Position numbers and translations under genes: made by a program
Part shown: piece by piece, positions 63,545-64,000 of the stretch
Layout of the letters: each line of letters opens with the position of its first letter
Position numbering within the stretch: the stretch's first letter is position 1
The notes under the pieces: generated by a model
What the model was told of the DNA's origin: nothing
Databases searched by the model: none
What the model saw: only the letters and a program-made list of their open reading frames with translations
NCBI RefSeq assembly: GCF_028551275.1
Contig: NZ_CP117025.1
Span: 925,501-989,500 of the forward strand
Reading direction: 5' to 3'
Length of the DNA: 64,000 bases
DNA from: Sphingomonas hankookensis
GTDB taxonomy: Bacteria > Pseudomonadota > Alphaproteobacteria > Sphingomonadales > Sphingomonadaceae

Positions 63545-64000
63545 ATGACCACCGGCATCGATCCGCGCCTGCTGCGCTATTACAACGACGAACTCGCCTA
63601 TCTGCGCGAAGAGGCGCGGGCGTTCGGGATCGAACATGAGGCGGTGGCCGGGCGGCTGGGGCTGAAGACGCCGACCGATCCCGACCCCTATGTCGAACGT
63701 CTGCTGGAGGGGGTCGCCTATCTGGGTGCCCGCGTACAGCTGAAGATCGCGGACCAGTATCCCGAATTCACCCATCACCTGCTGCATGCGGTCCAGCCGC
63801 ATTATCTGGCGCCGACGCCGTCGATGTGCATCGCCGGGTTCGAGCCGAAGGACGGCGATCCCATCCTGACCAAGGGCTATGTCGTCCCGCGCGGCACGCC
63901 GCTGACCGCGACCGCGACCGAACAGAATGGTGTGGCGGTCGAATTCCGCACCGCGCATGACGTGACGCTGTGGCCGCTGAAGATCACCCAGGCCGAATAT
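63545..64000 (+). CDS. tssF: T6SS baseplate protein TssF, 3' end missing
   Basis: An open frame of 152 codons to the window edge, starting MTTGIDPRLLRYYNDELAYL. It has LGLKTPTDPDPYVERLLEGV, LGARVQLKIADQYPEFTHHLL and VQPHYLAPTPSM, all characteristic of TssF. It continues beyond base 64000. The ATG at 63545 is 4 bp past the tssE stop. TssG, TssH and the membrane complex should follow. Confidence 0.93.
   Translation, partial: MTTGIDPRLLRYYNDELAYLREEARAFGIEHEAVAGRLGLKTPTDPDPYVERLLEGVAYLGARVQLKIADQYPEFTHHLLHAVQPHYLAPTPSMCIAGFEPKDGDPILTKGYVVPRGTPLTATATEQNGVAVEFRTAHDVTLWPLKITQAEY

Overview
The window looks like chromosomal DNA of a GC-rich alphaproteobacterium, most probably a Sphingomonas-type sphingomonad. 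Evidence: the C4-pathway 5-aminolevulinate synthase (typical of alphaproteobacteria), a large TonB-dependent receptor, the plsY-dprA-topA order, many small lipoproteins, and a dense population of palindromic intergenic repeats of the kind common in sphingomonads. No tRNA, rRNA, CRISPR array, insertion sequence transposase or prophage was recognised. The taxonomic call is inference from protein character, not from a database search.

Layout. 1-17.7 kb: the 3' part of a molybdenum hydroxylase large subunit, hemH, phaB, purU, a TonB-dependent receptor, a PBP4-type peptidase, a secreted amidohydrolase, and a tightly coupled four-gene L-fucose (or related sugar) operon (aldose dehydrogenase, SDR dehydrogenase, mutarotase, FucP-type permease) with its own promoter just downstream of a glutathione-dependent formaldehyde dehydrogenase gene; then a lipoprotein and an RlpA-like protein. 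17.7-34.5 kb: housekeeping genes (rpsD, chorismate mutase, a GIY-YIG/TrmJ fusion, nrdR, glyA, rpiB, hemA, murI, plsY, dprA, topA) with small lipoproteins, a degenerate GGDEF protein and a probable HNH-type islet gene between dprA and topA. 34.5-54 kb: recQ, a methyltransferase-like lipoprotein, an alpha/beta hydrolase, an Atm1-like ABC exporter, a COQ4-family protein with a palindromic operator candidate, recF, a GAF histidine kinase/response regulator pair, a DEAD-box helicase, a ybbAP/tesA module, an Imm5-like orphan gene, an M24 peptidase and a GH125 glycosidase. 54-64 kb: the start of a type VI secretion locus, with vgrG and a frameshifted tagH on the minus strand and ompA-like, tssA, tssB, tssC, hcp, tagJ, tssE and the start of tssF on the plus strand; the locus runs off the right edge.

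At least six families of palindromic repeats sit between genes. The most interesting case is at 19.6-20.7 kb. A small GIY-YIG nuclease frame lies between two inverted copies of one repeat family. One copy appears to supply its ribosome binding site, and the other is translated as a linker that joins the nuclease in frame to the tRNA methyltransferase TrmJ. A compact pair of the same arms without the nuclease occurs at 5.4 kb. This arrangement resembles REP/RAYT or REPIN biology but with a GIY-YIG enzyme, and is the best candidate in the window for an undescribed system.
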